From an uncultured Prevotellaceae bacterium (GTDB taxonomy: Bacteria > Bacteroidota > Bacteroidia > Bacteroidales > UBA932), in NCBI GenBank assembly GCA_900314395.1, contig OMVB01000090.1, positions 1-49,303 on the forward strand: DNA of 49,303 nt, given 5' to 3'. The translations under genes and the position numbers were made by a program. How positions within the stretch are numbered: position 1 is the stretch's first letter; each line of letters opens with the position of its first letter. Of the stretch, positions 27,205 through 35,772 are shown in pieces. The notes under the pieces are model-generated. The model had not been told where the DNA came from and did no database searches. It saw only the letters and a list, made by a program, of their open reading frames with translations.

Positions 27205-28287
27205 ATGAAACGGCCTGAAAGAAAACTAGTACTTGAAAGCGGAGAAGAATTCACAGGCATAGGCTTCGGCTCAACAGAACCAAAAGTCTGCGAAATCATC
27301 TTCAACACAAGCGTCGTCGGCTACCAGGAAATAATCTCCGACCCCTGCTACGCCGGCAAATTCATCGTCATGACCTATCCCCTAATCGGCAACTACGGCC
27401 TCACAAGCGAAGACTACGAATCACGCGGGCCCGCAATCGGCGGCCTCATCGTCCGTGAATGCTGCGACACCCCCAGCAACTTCCGCTACACCAAAACCCT
27501 GGAAGAAGAACTGGAAGAACACGGCATTCCCTGCCTCAGCGGCGTAGACACCCGCCTCCTGACCAAAATCATCCGCAAAGGAACCAAGCCGATGGGCGCA
27601 ATCGTAGACGCCGCAATGCCCAAGGAAGAAGCCCTTGAGCTCATTGCAGCCACACCCCGCCCCAAGGACCTGGTCCGCACCGTAAGCTGCAAGAAAAGAT
27701 GGGTCACCCGCACCTCAAACCACCGCTTCCACGTAGTGGCCGCAGACTGCGGAATCAAGTACAGCGTCATACACGCCCTCAATGAAAGAGGCTGCAACGT
27801 GACAATCGTGCCGTTCAACACACCTGCAAAAGACATACTCGCCTATGGCGCGGACGGAATCCTCCTCTCCGACGGCCCCGGCGCCGCAACGGAAGTACCG
27901 GAAATCCCCGCTCTCTTCGCAGCAATAAAAGGCAAAGTTCCCGTACTGGGACTTGGACTGGGAATGGAAGCCATCGGACTTGAATACGGAGCAAAACTGT
28001 CCGACATGGGCTGCGGCGTGCACGGAGACCATCCCGTAAAAGAGCTTGCATCGGGACGTATAAACATAGCCGTACTGGGGCAGAGCCACTGCTTCAAGGA
28101 CATCGAAGGCACCGCCCTCAAGCCAACCCACACAGCGGTCCCCGAAGGCTATGTACTGGGCTTTGAAAACACACAGGACAAGGTGCTGGGCATACAGTTC
28201 CACCCGGAATCCGGCCCCGGCCCCTACGACAACATCTCACTCTTCGACAAGTTCATTAAAATGATGGAGGACAACAGAAATGCCTAG
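27205..28287 (+). CDS. carA: Carbamoyl phosphate synthetase small subunit lacking the catalytic cysteine
   Basis: 360 residues. The N-terminal CarA domain is normal (LVLESGEEFTGIGFGS, FNTSVVGYQEIISDPCYAGK, GNYGLTSEDYESRGP). The class I glutaminase domain begins near residue 178. Where the family has GICLGHQ, this protein has GLGLGME (residues 249-255): the Cys is Gly251 (codon GGA at 27955), the His is Met254 and the Gln is Glu255. His333 and Glu335 (QFHPES) remain, while the SQNHG stretch is changed to GQSHC. Glutamine hydrolysis should therefore be impossible, and the subunit is probably structural, with ammonia as the nitrogen source, as in vertebrate CPS1 where the Cys is Ser. It overlaps carB by 8 bases. 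Confidence 0.92.
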   Translation: MKRPERKLVLESGEEFTGIGFGSTEPKVCEIIFNTSVVGYQEIISDPCYAGKFIVMTYPLIGNYGLTSEDYESRGPAIGGLIVRECCDTPSNFRYTKTLEEELEEHGIPCLSGVDTRLLTKIIRKGTKPMGAIVDAAMPKEEALELIAATPRPKDLVRTVSCKKRWVTRTSNHRFHVVAADCGIKYSVIHALNERGCNVTIVPFNTPAKDILAYGADGILLSDGPGAATEVPEIPALFAAIKGKVPVLGLGLGMEAIGLEYGAKLSDMGCGVHGDHPVKELASGRINIAVLGQSHCFKDIEGTALKPTHTAVPEGYVLGFENTQDKVLGIQFHPESGPGPYDNISLFDKFIKMMEDNRNA

Positions 28288-31200
28288 AAGAACTGACATC
28301 AAGAAAGTAATGGTAATAGGCTCCGGTCCTATAGTGATCGGACAGGCTGCGGAATTCGACTACGCCGGCACACAGGCCTGCCTGGCGCTCAAGGAAGAAG
28401 GCTACGAGGTTATCCTTGTCAACTCCAACCCCGCCACCATCATGACCGATACCCATATAGCCGACAAAGTCTATATGGAACCCCTTAAACTTGACTATAT
28501 AGCCAAGATAATCCGCTACGAGCGCCCGGACGCCCTTGTCCCCGGACTCGGCGGCCAGACCGGATTGAACCTGGCCGTTCAGCTTGCCAAGAAAGGCATC
28601 CTGGAGGAATGCGGAGTAGAGATCCTGGGCACCGACTTCACCGACATAGAAAAGGCCGAAGACCGCGAACTGTTCAAGGAACTCTGCCTCTCTATTGACG
28701 AGCCTGTCATCCCCTCAGAAATCTGCTACAGCGTAGAAGAAGGCGTTGCAGCCGCAGAGAAAATAGGCTATCCTGTAATCCTGCGCCCCGCCTTTACCCT
28801 GGGCGGCACTGGCGGCGGCTTCGCCTACAACGAGGAAGAACTCCGCGACATGATGCGTAACGCGCTCTTCCTCTCCCCTGTCCATGAGGTGCTGGTAGAA
28901 AAGAGCATCAAGGGCTACAAAGAAATTGAGTTCGAGGTGATGCGCGACCATAACGACACCGCCATCTCCATCTGCTCCATGGAAAACGTAGACCCTGTAG
29001 GCGTCCACACGGGCGATTCAATGGTAGTGGCACCAGCACAGACACTTACCGACAAAGAGTTCGAGATGCTGCGCACCAGCGCGCTCAAACTGATACGCGC
29101 CCTGCACATAGAAGGCGGCTGCAACGTACAGTTTGCACTTGACCCCCTGTCCTTCAAATACTACATCATAGAGGTTAATCCCCGAGTATCCCGTTCATCG
29201 GCGCTGGCATCCAAGGCCAGCGGCTTCCCTATCGCCCGCGTAACAGCAAAAATAGCCGTAGGACTCACCCTGGACGAGATTATGATAGCCGGGGCTCCCG
29301 CCTGCTGCGAGCCCGCAATTGACTACGTAGTCACAAAGGTAGCCCGCTTCCCCTTCGACAAATTCAGCGAAGCATCCAACGAGCTGGGCACCCAGATGAA
29401 GGCCACCGGAGAGGTGATGAGCATCGGCAGGACACTGGAGGAAAGCATCCTTAAGGCCATGCGTTCGCTGGAGGCCGGCTGCTGCCACCTGCACAAGAAA
29501 AAGTTCGACGACTGGACGGAGCAGCAGCTCCTGGACTACATCAGCAAGCCCACGGACGACCGCTACCATGCGATTGCCCAGCTGCTGCGCCTGAGGATAG
29601 ACCTTTCCCGAATCTACGACCGTACGAAGATAGACATGCTCTTCCTGGAGAAGATTTACAACATCGTCAGGATGGAGCGCCTTGTGAAGGCTACTCCCGG
29701 AGACATCGGCATTCTGGCGGAGGCCAAGCGCATGGGCTTCGGAGACAAGTTCATAGGGCAGCTCTGGGGCAAGTCAGAGGCCGATATCATCCGGCTCCGC
29801 TTTGCAAACAACATCGTCCCGGTATACAAGATGATAGATTCCTGCGCCGGAGAGCGCCAGACCTATGTCCCGTACTTCTACTCCACCTACGAGCAGGAGA
29901 ACGAGTCCCTGCCCAGCGTCCGCAAGAAGATTCTGGTACTGGGCAGCGGGCCTATCCGCATCGGACAGGGTGTGGAGTTCGATTATTCCACCGTCCATGC
30001 AATCTGGGCCATCAGGGAGGCCGGCTATGAGGCAATAATCATCAACAACAACCCGGAGACGGTATCCACGGACTACACAATCTCCGACAAACTGTATTTT
30101 GAACCGCTCACGACGGAGGACGTAATGAATGTGATCCGCCTGGAGCAGCCGGAGGGCGTTATCGTCACTCTTGGCGGACAGACGGCCATCAACCTGGCCG
30201 GACCGCTGGAGGAGTTCAATGTTCCGCTGATAGGCACGGGCCTTCAGGCTATCGACAACGCCGAGGACCGCAAGCTCTTCGAGGCTATCATGCGCCGCAC
30301 CGGAATCCGCCAGCCTAAGGCTCACGCTGTCACAAGCGTTGAGGAAGGCCTGAAGGCCGCACATGACATCGGTTACCCTGTCCTGGTGCGTCCGAGCTTC
30401 GTTCTTGGCGGCCGTGCGATGATGATTGTGGGTAACGACGACACTTTGAAGCATTATCTGCATAACGCGGTGGAAATCAATGAGAATTCCCCGGTGCTGG
30501 TGGACAAGTACATCCAGGGCAAGGAGACTGAGGTTGATGCCATCTGCGACGGTACCGATGTCTTCATCCCGGCCATCATGGAACATGTGGAGAGGACCGG
30601 CATCCACAGTGGCGACAGCATCAGCGTTTATCCGTCATTCAGCCTTAGCGACAAGGTTAAGAAGGAGATTATTGCCGATACTGTCAAGCTTGGCAAGGAG
30701 ATTGGCATCATCGGACTGTTTAATATCCAGTTCATTGTGGACAGCAATGAGGATGTTTATGTGATTGAGGTGAATCCACGTTCTTCCAGGACGGTGCCGT
30801 TTATTTCCAAGTCTACTGGTATTCCGATGGCGAAGATTGCAACGCGCGTCATGCTGGGCCATTCGCTTAAGGAGCAGGGCATTACAGAGGTTTATTTCCC
30901 TGAGCGCAAGCGTCATTATGTGAAGACTCCGGCTTTCTCCTTTGGCAAGATTAAGGGTATTGACACGTATCTTTCTCCGGAGATGAAGTCTACGGGCGAG
31001 GCTATCGGTTACGATAATTCCCTGACCAGGGCTTTGTATAAGTCCCTGCAGGCGTCCGGAATGGATGTAAAGCCTTATGGTACAATTCTTTGCACTATTG
31101 CCAACAAGGATAAGGCAGAGGCCTTGCCGCTGATCCGCCGGTTCTACAACCTGGGCTTCAACATTGAGGCGACCAAGGGTACTGCGGCGTTCCTGAAGGA

Positions 31201-31468
31201 GAACGGGATCCGCACGAAGAGCCTGCGGAAGTTGTCCGAAGGTAGCGATGAGATTTGCCAGGCGCTGCGGAAGGGGCATGTTTCGTATGTTATCAATACG
31301 ATTGATTTGAACCAGAAGAGCAGTCATCTTGACGGGTATGAGATCAGGCGGACGGCTGTGGAGAATAATGTGACGATTTTCACGGCTCTTGAGACGGTTC
31401 GTGTTCTTCTTGATGTTCTTGAGGAGATTACGCTTGGTATTTCCACTATTGACGAAGAATATAAATAA
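28280..31468 (+). CDS. carB: Carbamoyl phosphate synthetase large subunit
   Basis: 1062 residues, the usual length. There are two homologous ATP-grasp halves: the first starts KKVMVIGSGPIVIGQAAEFDY and has RPAFTLGGTGGGFAYN; the second starts near residue 548 with KILVLGSGPIRIGQGVEFDY and has RPSFVLGGRAMMIV. A C-terminal MGS-like allosteric domain follows, with TKGTAAFLKENGIRT near residue 970. It makes carbamoyl phosphate from bicarbonate, ATP and ammonia. Its start overlaps the carA end. Codon choice shifts from C-ending in the first two thirds to T/G-ending in the last third. Confidence 0.96.
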   Translation: MPRRTDIKKVMVIGSGPIVIGQAAEFDYAGTQACLALKEEGYEVILVNSNPATIMTDTHIADKVYMEPLKLDYIAKIIRYERPDALVPGLGGQTGLNLAVQLAKKGILEECGVEILGTDFTDIEKAEDRELFKELCLSIDEPVIPSEICYSVEEGVAAAEKIGYPVILRPAFTLGGTGGGFAYNEEELRDMMRNALFLSPVHEVLVEKSIKGYKEIEFEVMRDHNDTAISICSMENVDPVGVHTGDSMVVAPAQTLTDKEFEMLRTSALKLIRALHIEGGCNVQFALDPLSFKYYIIEVNPRVSRSSALASKASGFPIARVTAKIAVGLTLDEIMIAGAPACCEPAIDYVVTKVARFPFDKFSEASNELGTQMKATGEVMSIGRTLEESILKAMRSLEAGCCHLHKKKFDDWTEQQLLDYISKPTDDRYHAIAQLLRLRIDLSRIYDRTKIDMLFLEKIYNIVRMERLVKATPGDIGILAEAKRMGFGDKFIGQLWGKSEADIIRLRFANNIVPVYKMIDSCAGERQTYVPYFYSTYEQENESLPSVRKKILVLGSGPIRIGQGVEFDYSTVHAIWAIREAGYEAIIINNNPETVSTDYTISDKLYFEPLTTEDVMNVIRLEQPEGVIVTLGGQTAINLAGPLEEFNVPLIGTGLQAIDNAEDRKLFEAIMRRTGIRQPKAHAVTSVEEGLKAAHDIGYPVLVRPSFVLGGRAMMIVGNDDTLKHYLHNAVEINENSPVLVDKYIQGKETEVDAICDGTDVFIPAIMEHVERTGIHSGDSISVYPSFSLSDKVKKEIIADTVKLGKEIGIIGLFNIQFIVDSNEDVYVIEVNPRSSRTVPFISKSTGIPMAKIATRVMLGHSLKEQGITEVYFPERKRHYVKTPAFSFGKIKGIDTYLSPEMKSTGEAIGYDNSLTRALYKSLQASGMDVKPYGTILCTIANKDKAEALPLIRRFYNLGFNIEATKGTAAFLKENGIRTKSLRKLSEGSDEICQALRKGHVSYVINTIDLNQKSSHLDGYEIRRTAVENNVTIFTALETVRVLLDVLEEITLGISTIDEEYK

Positions 31469-31482
31469 TTACTGAAAGTATG

Positions 31483-31502
31483 GGACAAACTGTCATTTGT
31501 CC
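31483..31502 (+). other. Small hairpin between carB and pyrK
   Basis: GGACAAA (31483-31489) pairs with TTTGTCC (31496-31502) across a 6-base loop in the 49-base carB-pyrK gap. There is no T tract, so it is not a classical terminator; it may be an mRNA-processing or stability element. Confidence 0.35.
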
Positions 31503-31517
31503 TAACAACATATCAAT

Positions 31518-32243
31518 ATGTTTAAGCAACAGTATAAAATAGTTGAGAATGAGCCTGTTGCGGCGGACACCTACAGGTTGCGCCTTTGCGGAGGCAGCCC
31601 TGACGGGGAATTTGTGAACCTTGAGATTCCGGGGTTTTACCTCCGTAGGCCGATATCGATTTGCGATGTGCAGGAAGGCAAACTGACGCTGTACTATAAG
31701 ACGGTGGGTGCAGGGACGAAGGCTTTGTCAACGCTGCCGGCAGGCAGCCACGTCAGTGTGCTGACGGGGCTGGGCCGGGGCTTTGACGCCGACGCCTGCA
31801 AGGGCGAGGCGCTTCTTGTAGCCGGCGGCCTGGGCGCGGCGCCGCTGTACCTGACGGCCAAGAAGCTTAAGGCTCAGGGCAAGAAAGTATCGGCAATCCT
31901 GGGATTCAACAAAGCCGACGAGATTGTACTGGAGAAGGAATTCCGCTCTCTCTGCGACGACGTCGCCATTGCAACGATGGACGGCAGTGCGGGCATCAAA
32001 GGCCTTGTGACAGATGCACTTATGGCCATGAATCCCCATTTTGAATATTTCTATACCTGCGGTCCGATGGTGATGATGCGCGCGGTTTGCCAGGCGCTGC
32101 CGGGCCCCGGGCAGGCCAGCCTGGAAGAGAGGATGGGTTGCGGCGCAGGATTCTGCTACTGTTGCAGCATAAAGACCAAAAGCGGCATAAAGCGGGTATG
32201 CAAAGACGGCCCGGTATTCGATAAGGAGGACATAATATGGTAA
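31518..32243 (+). CDS. pyrK: Dihydroorotate dehydrogenase electron-transfer subunit
   Basis: 241 residues. It is a ferredoxin-reductase-like protein: FAD motif YLRRPISICDV near residue 42, glycine-rich VAGGLGAAPLYLTAKKL near 107, FYTCGPMVMM near 176, and a C-terminal 2Fe-2S cluster set in ERMGCGAGFCYCCSIKT with a further Cys in KRVCKDGPVF. It links PyrD to NAD+, making the type 1B enzyme. It overlaps pyrD by 7 bases. Confidence 0.93.
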   Translation: MFKQQYKIVENEPVAADTYRLRLCGGSPDGEFVNLEIPGFYLRRPISICDVQEGKLTLYYKTVGAGTKALSTLPAGSHVSVLTGLGRGFDADACKGEALLVAGGLGAAPLYLTAKKLKAQGKKVSAILGFNKADEIVLEKEFRSLCDDVAIATMDGSAGIKGLVTDALMAMNPHFEYFYTCGPMVMMRAVCQALPGPGQASLEERMGCGAGFCYCCSIKTKSGIKRVCKDGPVFDKEDIIW

Positions 32244-33148
32244 GTAACCTCTCTGTAAACCTCTGCGGGATAAGCCTTAAGAACCCCGTTATTCCCGCCA
32301 GCGGGACTTTTGGGTTCGGCCTGGAACTGGCCGGGACCTTTGACCTGAACGTCCTTGGCGGTATTTCCCTCAAAGGAACTACACAGGAGCCCCGCTACGG
32401 CAACCCTACGCCCCGCGTGGCAGAATGTACCGCGGGAATGATTAATTCCGTGGGGCTTCAGAACCCGGGAATCAAGGCCCTTGTGAACGACAAGGTGCCC
32501 TGCCTGAGGGATGTCTACGACGGCTGCATCATAGCCAATATCAGCGGCTTTTCGCTTGAAGAATACCGCAACTGCTGCGCGCTGTCGGACAAATGCGAAG
32601 GCATCGACATTATAGAGGTGAACGTTTCCTGCCCCAACGTCCACGGTGGCGGCCTGGCCTTCGGGACCAGTGCCAAGGCGGCGGCCGATGTCACAAGGGC
32701 GGTGCGTGAGGTGTGCAGGAAGCCTGTTTTCATAAAGCTGAGCCCAAACGTTACTGATATCGTGGAGATTGCCCGTGCGTGCGAAGACGCCGGCGCTGAC
32801 GGCCTCACTCTGGTAAACACTTTCCTTGGAATGAGGATAGACACGGTGCGGCGCAAACCTGTCCTGGCCAACACTATGGGCGGCTTTTCAGGAAAGGCTA
32901 TCTTCCCTATCGCGCTGCGGATGGTTTACCAGGTGGCGCACGCATGCAAGATTCCGGTAATTGGCTGCGGCGGAGTAAGCACCGCGGGCGATGTAATAGA
33001 AATGATGATGGCCGGCGCTACGGCCGTACAGGTGGGCGCAGAAAACCTGCGCAATCCCCTGGCCTGCCCGGAGATTGCAGCCGCGCTTCCTTCTACTATG
33101 CAACAACTTGGTATTCAGAATCTTACAGATATAATAGGGATTGTATGA
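32237..33148 (+). CDS. pyrD: Dihydroorotate dehydrogenase, catalytic subunit (class 1B)
   Basis: 303 residues. Class 1 features include LKNPVIPASGTFGFGLE near residue 15, SVGLQNPG-like NSVGLQNPGI, the catalytic-cysteine segment VNVSCPNVHGGG near 130, FIKLSPNVTDI near 160, and VIGCGGVSTAGDVIEMMMAGA near 240. It oxidises dihydroorotate, passing electrons through FMN to PyrK. The start overlaps pyrK and the end overlaps pyrF in an ATGA. Confidence 0.95.
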   Translation: MVSNLSVNLCGISLKNPVIPASGTFGFGLELAGTFDLNVLGGISLKGTTQEPRYGNPTPRVAECTAGMINSVGLQNPGIKALVNDKVPCLRDVYDGCIIANISGFSLEEYRNCCALSDKCEGIDIIEVNVSCPNVHGGGLAFGTSAKAAADVTRAVREVCRKPVFIKLSPNVTDIVEIARACEDAGADGLTLVNTFLGMRIDTVRRKPVLANTMGGFSGKAIFPIALRMVYQVAHACKIPVIGCGGVSTAGDVIEMMMAGATAVQVGAENLRNPLACPEIAAALPSTMQQLGIQNLTDIIGIV

Positions 33149-33846
33149 AAAGAGATGTAATCATAGCCTGCGACTTTAGCGGCAAAGAGGCGGTAATGGA
33201 CTTTCTGGGAAGGTTTCCGGAAGACTGCAAACCTTTCGTTAAAATAGGCATGGAGCTGTTCTATGCCGCGGGCCCGGACATTGTCATGGAGCTGAAGGCA
33301 AAAGGTTACAGGATTTTCCTGGACCTTAAGCTTCACGACATCCCTAACACTGTAAAAAAAGCCATGAGCGTAATATCGTCGATCGGTGCAGACATGGTCA
33401 ATGTTCATGCCGGCGGCGGCATCGCCATGATGAAGGCGGCGGTGGAAGGGCTGACGCGCCCGGACGGCAGCAGGCCGCTGATTATCGCCGTGACGCAGCT
33501 TACATCTACGTCGGAGGAGATGCTTCACGGGGAGCTTCTGATTGGGCCTGGCATGGAGGAGACTATCGTCAAGTATGCCCTGAATGCCAAGGAGGCGGGG
33601 CTGGACGGAGTTGTCTGCTCGCCGCGGGAGGCAGCTCTTGTCAAGGCCGCGTGTGGCAGCGGTTTTATTACCGTTACTCCGGGTATCCGTTTTGCCGATG
33701 CTGCCAAGGATGACCAGGTGCGTATTACGACTCCGGCCGATGCGCGGCGTCTTGGGTCGGATTACATTGTCGTCGGCAGGCCGATTACCGCCGCCCCGGA
33801 CCCTGTCGCCTCCTACAATCGCTGTCTTAACGAATTTGCAGATTAA
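33145..33846 (+). CDS. pyrF: Orotidine 5'-phosphate decarboxylase
   Basis: 233 residues from the ATG at 33145, which overlaps the pyrD stop by 4 bases; a longer upstream frame is only an extension into pyrD. The motif IFLDLKLHDIPNTVKKA near residue 57 holds the catalytic Lys-Asp network. FITVTPGIRFADAAKDDQ near 170 and DYIVVGRPITAAPDP near the end are the phosphate-binding regions. This compact form is the B. subtilis type; many Bacteroidota carry a longer one of about 270 residues. It makes UMP. Confidence 0.94.
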   Translation: MKRDVIIACDFSGKEAVMDFLGRFPEDCKPFVKIGMELFYAAGPDIVMELKAKGYRIFLDLKLHDIPNTVKKAMSVISSIGADMVNVHAGGGIAMMKAAVEGLTRPDGSRPLIIAVTQLTSTSEEMLHGELLIGPGMEETIVKYALNAKEAGLDGVVCSPREAALVKAACGSGFITVTPGIRFADAAKDDQVRITTPADARRLGSDYIVVGRPITAAPDPVASYNRCLNEFAD

Positions 33847-33856
33847 ATTTAATAAA

Positions 33857-33979
33857 TATATGTCATGTCTGTTCCAATAACCCATGCCACCCTCGGCAAT
33901 GTAAGAGGGGGGACCATGAGCGCCAGCGAATGGTGGGGTCGAACGAAGTGAGACGGTTTTGGAATAGACATGACATATA
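33857..33979 (+). repeat. Imperfect inverted-repeat element between pyrF and pyrE
   Basis: The left arm (33857-33882, starting TATATGTCATGTCTGTTCC) and the right arm (33955-33979, starting GGTTTTGGAATAGACATG) are reverse complements over about 25 bases with one substitution and one extra base. About 70 bases lie between them, including GGACCATGAGCGCC and GTCGAACGAAGTGAGAC, which can fold further. It fills most of the 148-base gap in the otherwise tightly packed pyr operon. It could be a miniature mobile element or a regulatory hairpin. Confidence 0.6.
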
Positions 33980-33994
33980 TAAAACTTCAAGTAT

Positions 33995-34603
33995 ATGGAA
34001 AAAGTAATAGCACACGAACTGCTGAGAATAGGGGCGGTGTTCCTTAGGCCGGAAGAGCCTTTTACCTGGGCCAGCGGCATCAAAAGTCCCATTTACTGCG
34101 ACAACCGGCTGACGCTCTCAAGCCCCGCTACAAGGGACATTATAGAAGCCTCCCTGGCAGAAACCGTAAAGAAGTATCATCCTGACTGTCAGATGCTTAT
34201 GGGTACTTCTACCGCAGGAATCGCCCACGCGGCGATAACCGCGACGCTGCTGAACCTGCCCATGGGCTACGTCCGCGGCGAGGCCAAGACCCACGGCCGC
34301 ACCAACAGGATAGAAGGCCGCATGGAACCCGGCACAAAGGTGGTCGTAATCGAAGACCTCATCTCTACCGGAGGCAGCGCAATCGAAGTCGTAGAGGCCC
34401 TGCGCGAAGCCGGCGCGGAGGTCCTCGGCATCGTCAGCATCTTCACATACGGCATTAAGAAAGGCCTTGACAGGATAGCCGCCGCAGGCACCGTCAACCA
34501 CTCGCTCAGCAACCTGGACGCCCTGGTGGAAGTCGCCGCACAGGAAGGCTACATCGGCCCGCAATGGAAAGAAAAAATAATAGAATTCAGAGATAGTTTA
34601 TGA
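33995..34603 (+). CDS. pyrE: Orotate phosphoribosyltransferase
   Basis: 202 residues. It has FTWASGIKSPIYCDNRL near residue 23, YVRGEAKTHGRTNRIEG near 93, and the PRPP loop VVVIEDLISTGGSAIEV near 118. It couples orotate with PRPP to give OMP. Its stop codon overlaps the pyrB start (ATGA). It is separated from pyrF by the inverted-repeat element. Confidence 0.95.
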   Translation: MEKVIAHELLRIGAVFLRPEEPFTWASGIKSPIYCDNRLTLSSPATRDIIEASLAETVKKYHPDCQMLMGTSTAGIAHAAITATLLNLPMGYVRGEAKTHGRTNRIEGRMEPGTKVVVIEDLISTGGSAIEVVEALREAGAEVLGIVSIFTYGIKKGLDRIAAAGTVNHSLSNLDALVEVAAQEGYIGPQWKEKIIEFRDSL

Positions 34604-35697
34604 AACACCTCATCGACCCCATGGACCTCTCCAAACAGGAGACCGACCAAATCATCGCCCTTGCCCAGGATATCATCGGCAACAGGGAAAAGTATCAGGA
34701 CATAATGGCCCATAAAAAGCTGGCCACACTGTTCTATGAGCCCAGCACCCGCACAAGGCTCAGCTTCACGGCAGCAATGATGGAACTGGGCGGCAACGTC
34801 CTGGGCTTCTCGGATGCAAAAAACAGCTCCGTAAGCAAGGGAGAGACCGTTCAGGACACCGTCCGCGTGGTAGGTTGCTTCGCCGATATCATCGCCATGC
34901 GCCATCATATCGAAGGTGCGCAGCAGTATGCCTCCGAGGTCTGCAAAGTGCCCATTATCAACGCCGGAGACGGCTCCCACAGCCATCCCACCCAGACGCT
35001 CACTGACCTCCTGACCATCACCCGCGAACTGGGACACATCGACGGCATCACCATCGGCTTCTGCGGAGACCTCAAATTCGGCCGCACGGTGCATTCCCTT
35101 ATCAAGGCCCTGTCCCGCTACAAGGACATAAACGTCATTCTGATTGCACCCGACGAACTCAAGCTTCCGGACTACATCAAACAGGACGTGTGCGACCGCC
35201 TGGGCATCAAGTACCGCGAGGTCCGCACCATGGAAGAGGTGATGCCGGAGCTGGACGTTCTTTACATGACCCGCGTTCAGCAGGAGCGCTTCCTGGACAT
35301 GGACGAGTTCGACCGCGTTAAGGACAGTTTCGTTCTGGATGCCAAGAAGATGGCCCTTGCCAAGCCCAAGATGGCGGTGCTCCATCCACTGCCCCGTGTA
35401 AACGAGATCCTCACAGAGGTGGACGACGACCCCAGGGCCGCTTACTTCCGCCAGGTGGAGAATGGCAAATTCGTGCGTATGGCCCTCATTACCAAGTTGT
35501 TGGAATGGAAGGACGATCCTTCCCATGCCAATGCCGATGCTGCCCCGGCGATAGACCCCTCCGTCACAGGGGAACTGGCCGGCCTGCGCTGCACCAATCC
35601 CAAGTGTATATGCAATAACGAGCACGCTCCCAACCGCTTTGTCCGCACTGCCTCCGGAACCCTCCGGTGCAAATACTGCGACTCCAAAATCAAATAG
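34600..35697 (+). CDS. pyrB: Aspartate carbamoyltransferase fused to a PyrI-type zinc domain
   Basis: 365 residues. About 310 residues form the catalytic chain, with the carbamoyl phosphate motif YEPSTRTRLSFTAAM near residue 47, SSVSKGETVQDTVR near 77, NAGDGSHSHPTQTL near 122, and LHPLPRVNEI near 265. The last about 40 residues carry four cysteines spaced C-x4-C...C-x2-C (CTNPKC and CKYC), matching the zinc-binding part of the PyrI regulatory chain. The allosteric nucleotide-binding domain of PyrI is absent. Similar fusions are known, for instance in Thermotoga. The fused zinc domain probably stabilises a hexamer contact. It is the last gene of the pyr operon. Confidence 0.92.
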   Translation: MKHLIDPMDLSKQETDQIIALAQDIIGNREKYQDIMAHKKLATLFYEPSTRTRLSFTAAMMELGGNVLGFSDAKNSSVSKGETVQDTVRVVGCFADIIAMRHHIEGAQQYASEVCKVPIINAGDGSHSHPTQTLTDLLTITRELGHIDGITIGFCGDLKFGRTVHSLIKALSRYKDINVILIAPDELKLPDYIKQDVCDRLGIKYREVRTMEEVMPELDVLYMTRVQQERFLDMDEFDRVKDSFVLDAKKMALAKPKMAVLHPLPRVNEILTEVDDDPRAAYFRQVENGKFVRMALITKLLEWKDDPSHANADAAPAIDPSVTGELAGLRCTNPKCICNNEHAPNRFVRTASGTLRCKYCDSKIK

Positions 35698-35732
35698 GGA
35701 GTACAGAAAGCGGATAATTATAAAATAATTAT

Positions 35733-35740
35733 TATCTTTG
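35733..35740 (+). promoter_or_regulatory. Likely -7 element for the polysaccharide export genes
   Basis: TATCTTTG matches TAnnTTTG 33 bases before the SLBB gene. The region upstream is A/T-rich without a clear TTG. Confidence 0.45.
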
Positions 35741-35772
35741 CGTGTTTAATTGCATAAAACCGCACTAATAAT

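Noticed and set aside
34549-35625. A 358-codon open frame opposite pyrB
   Set aside because: It is fully covered by well-supported pyrB and pyrE and has no recognisable domain; the same applies to other long antisense frames, such as 18977-19894 and 24853-25770.
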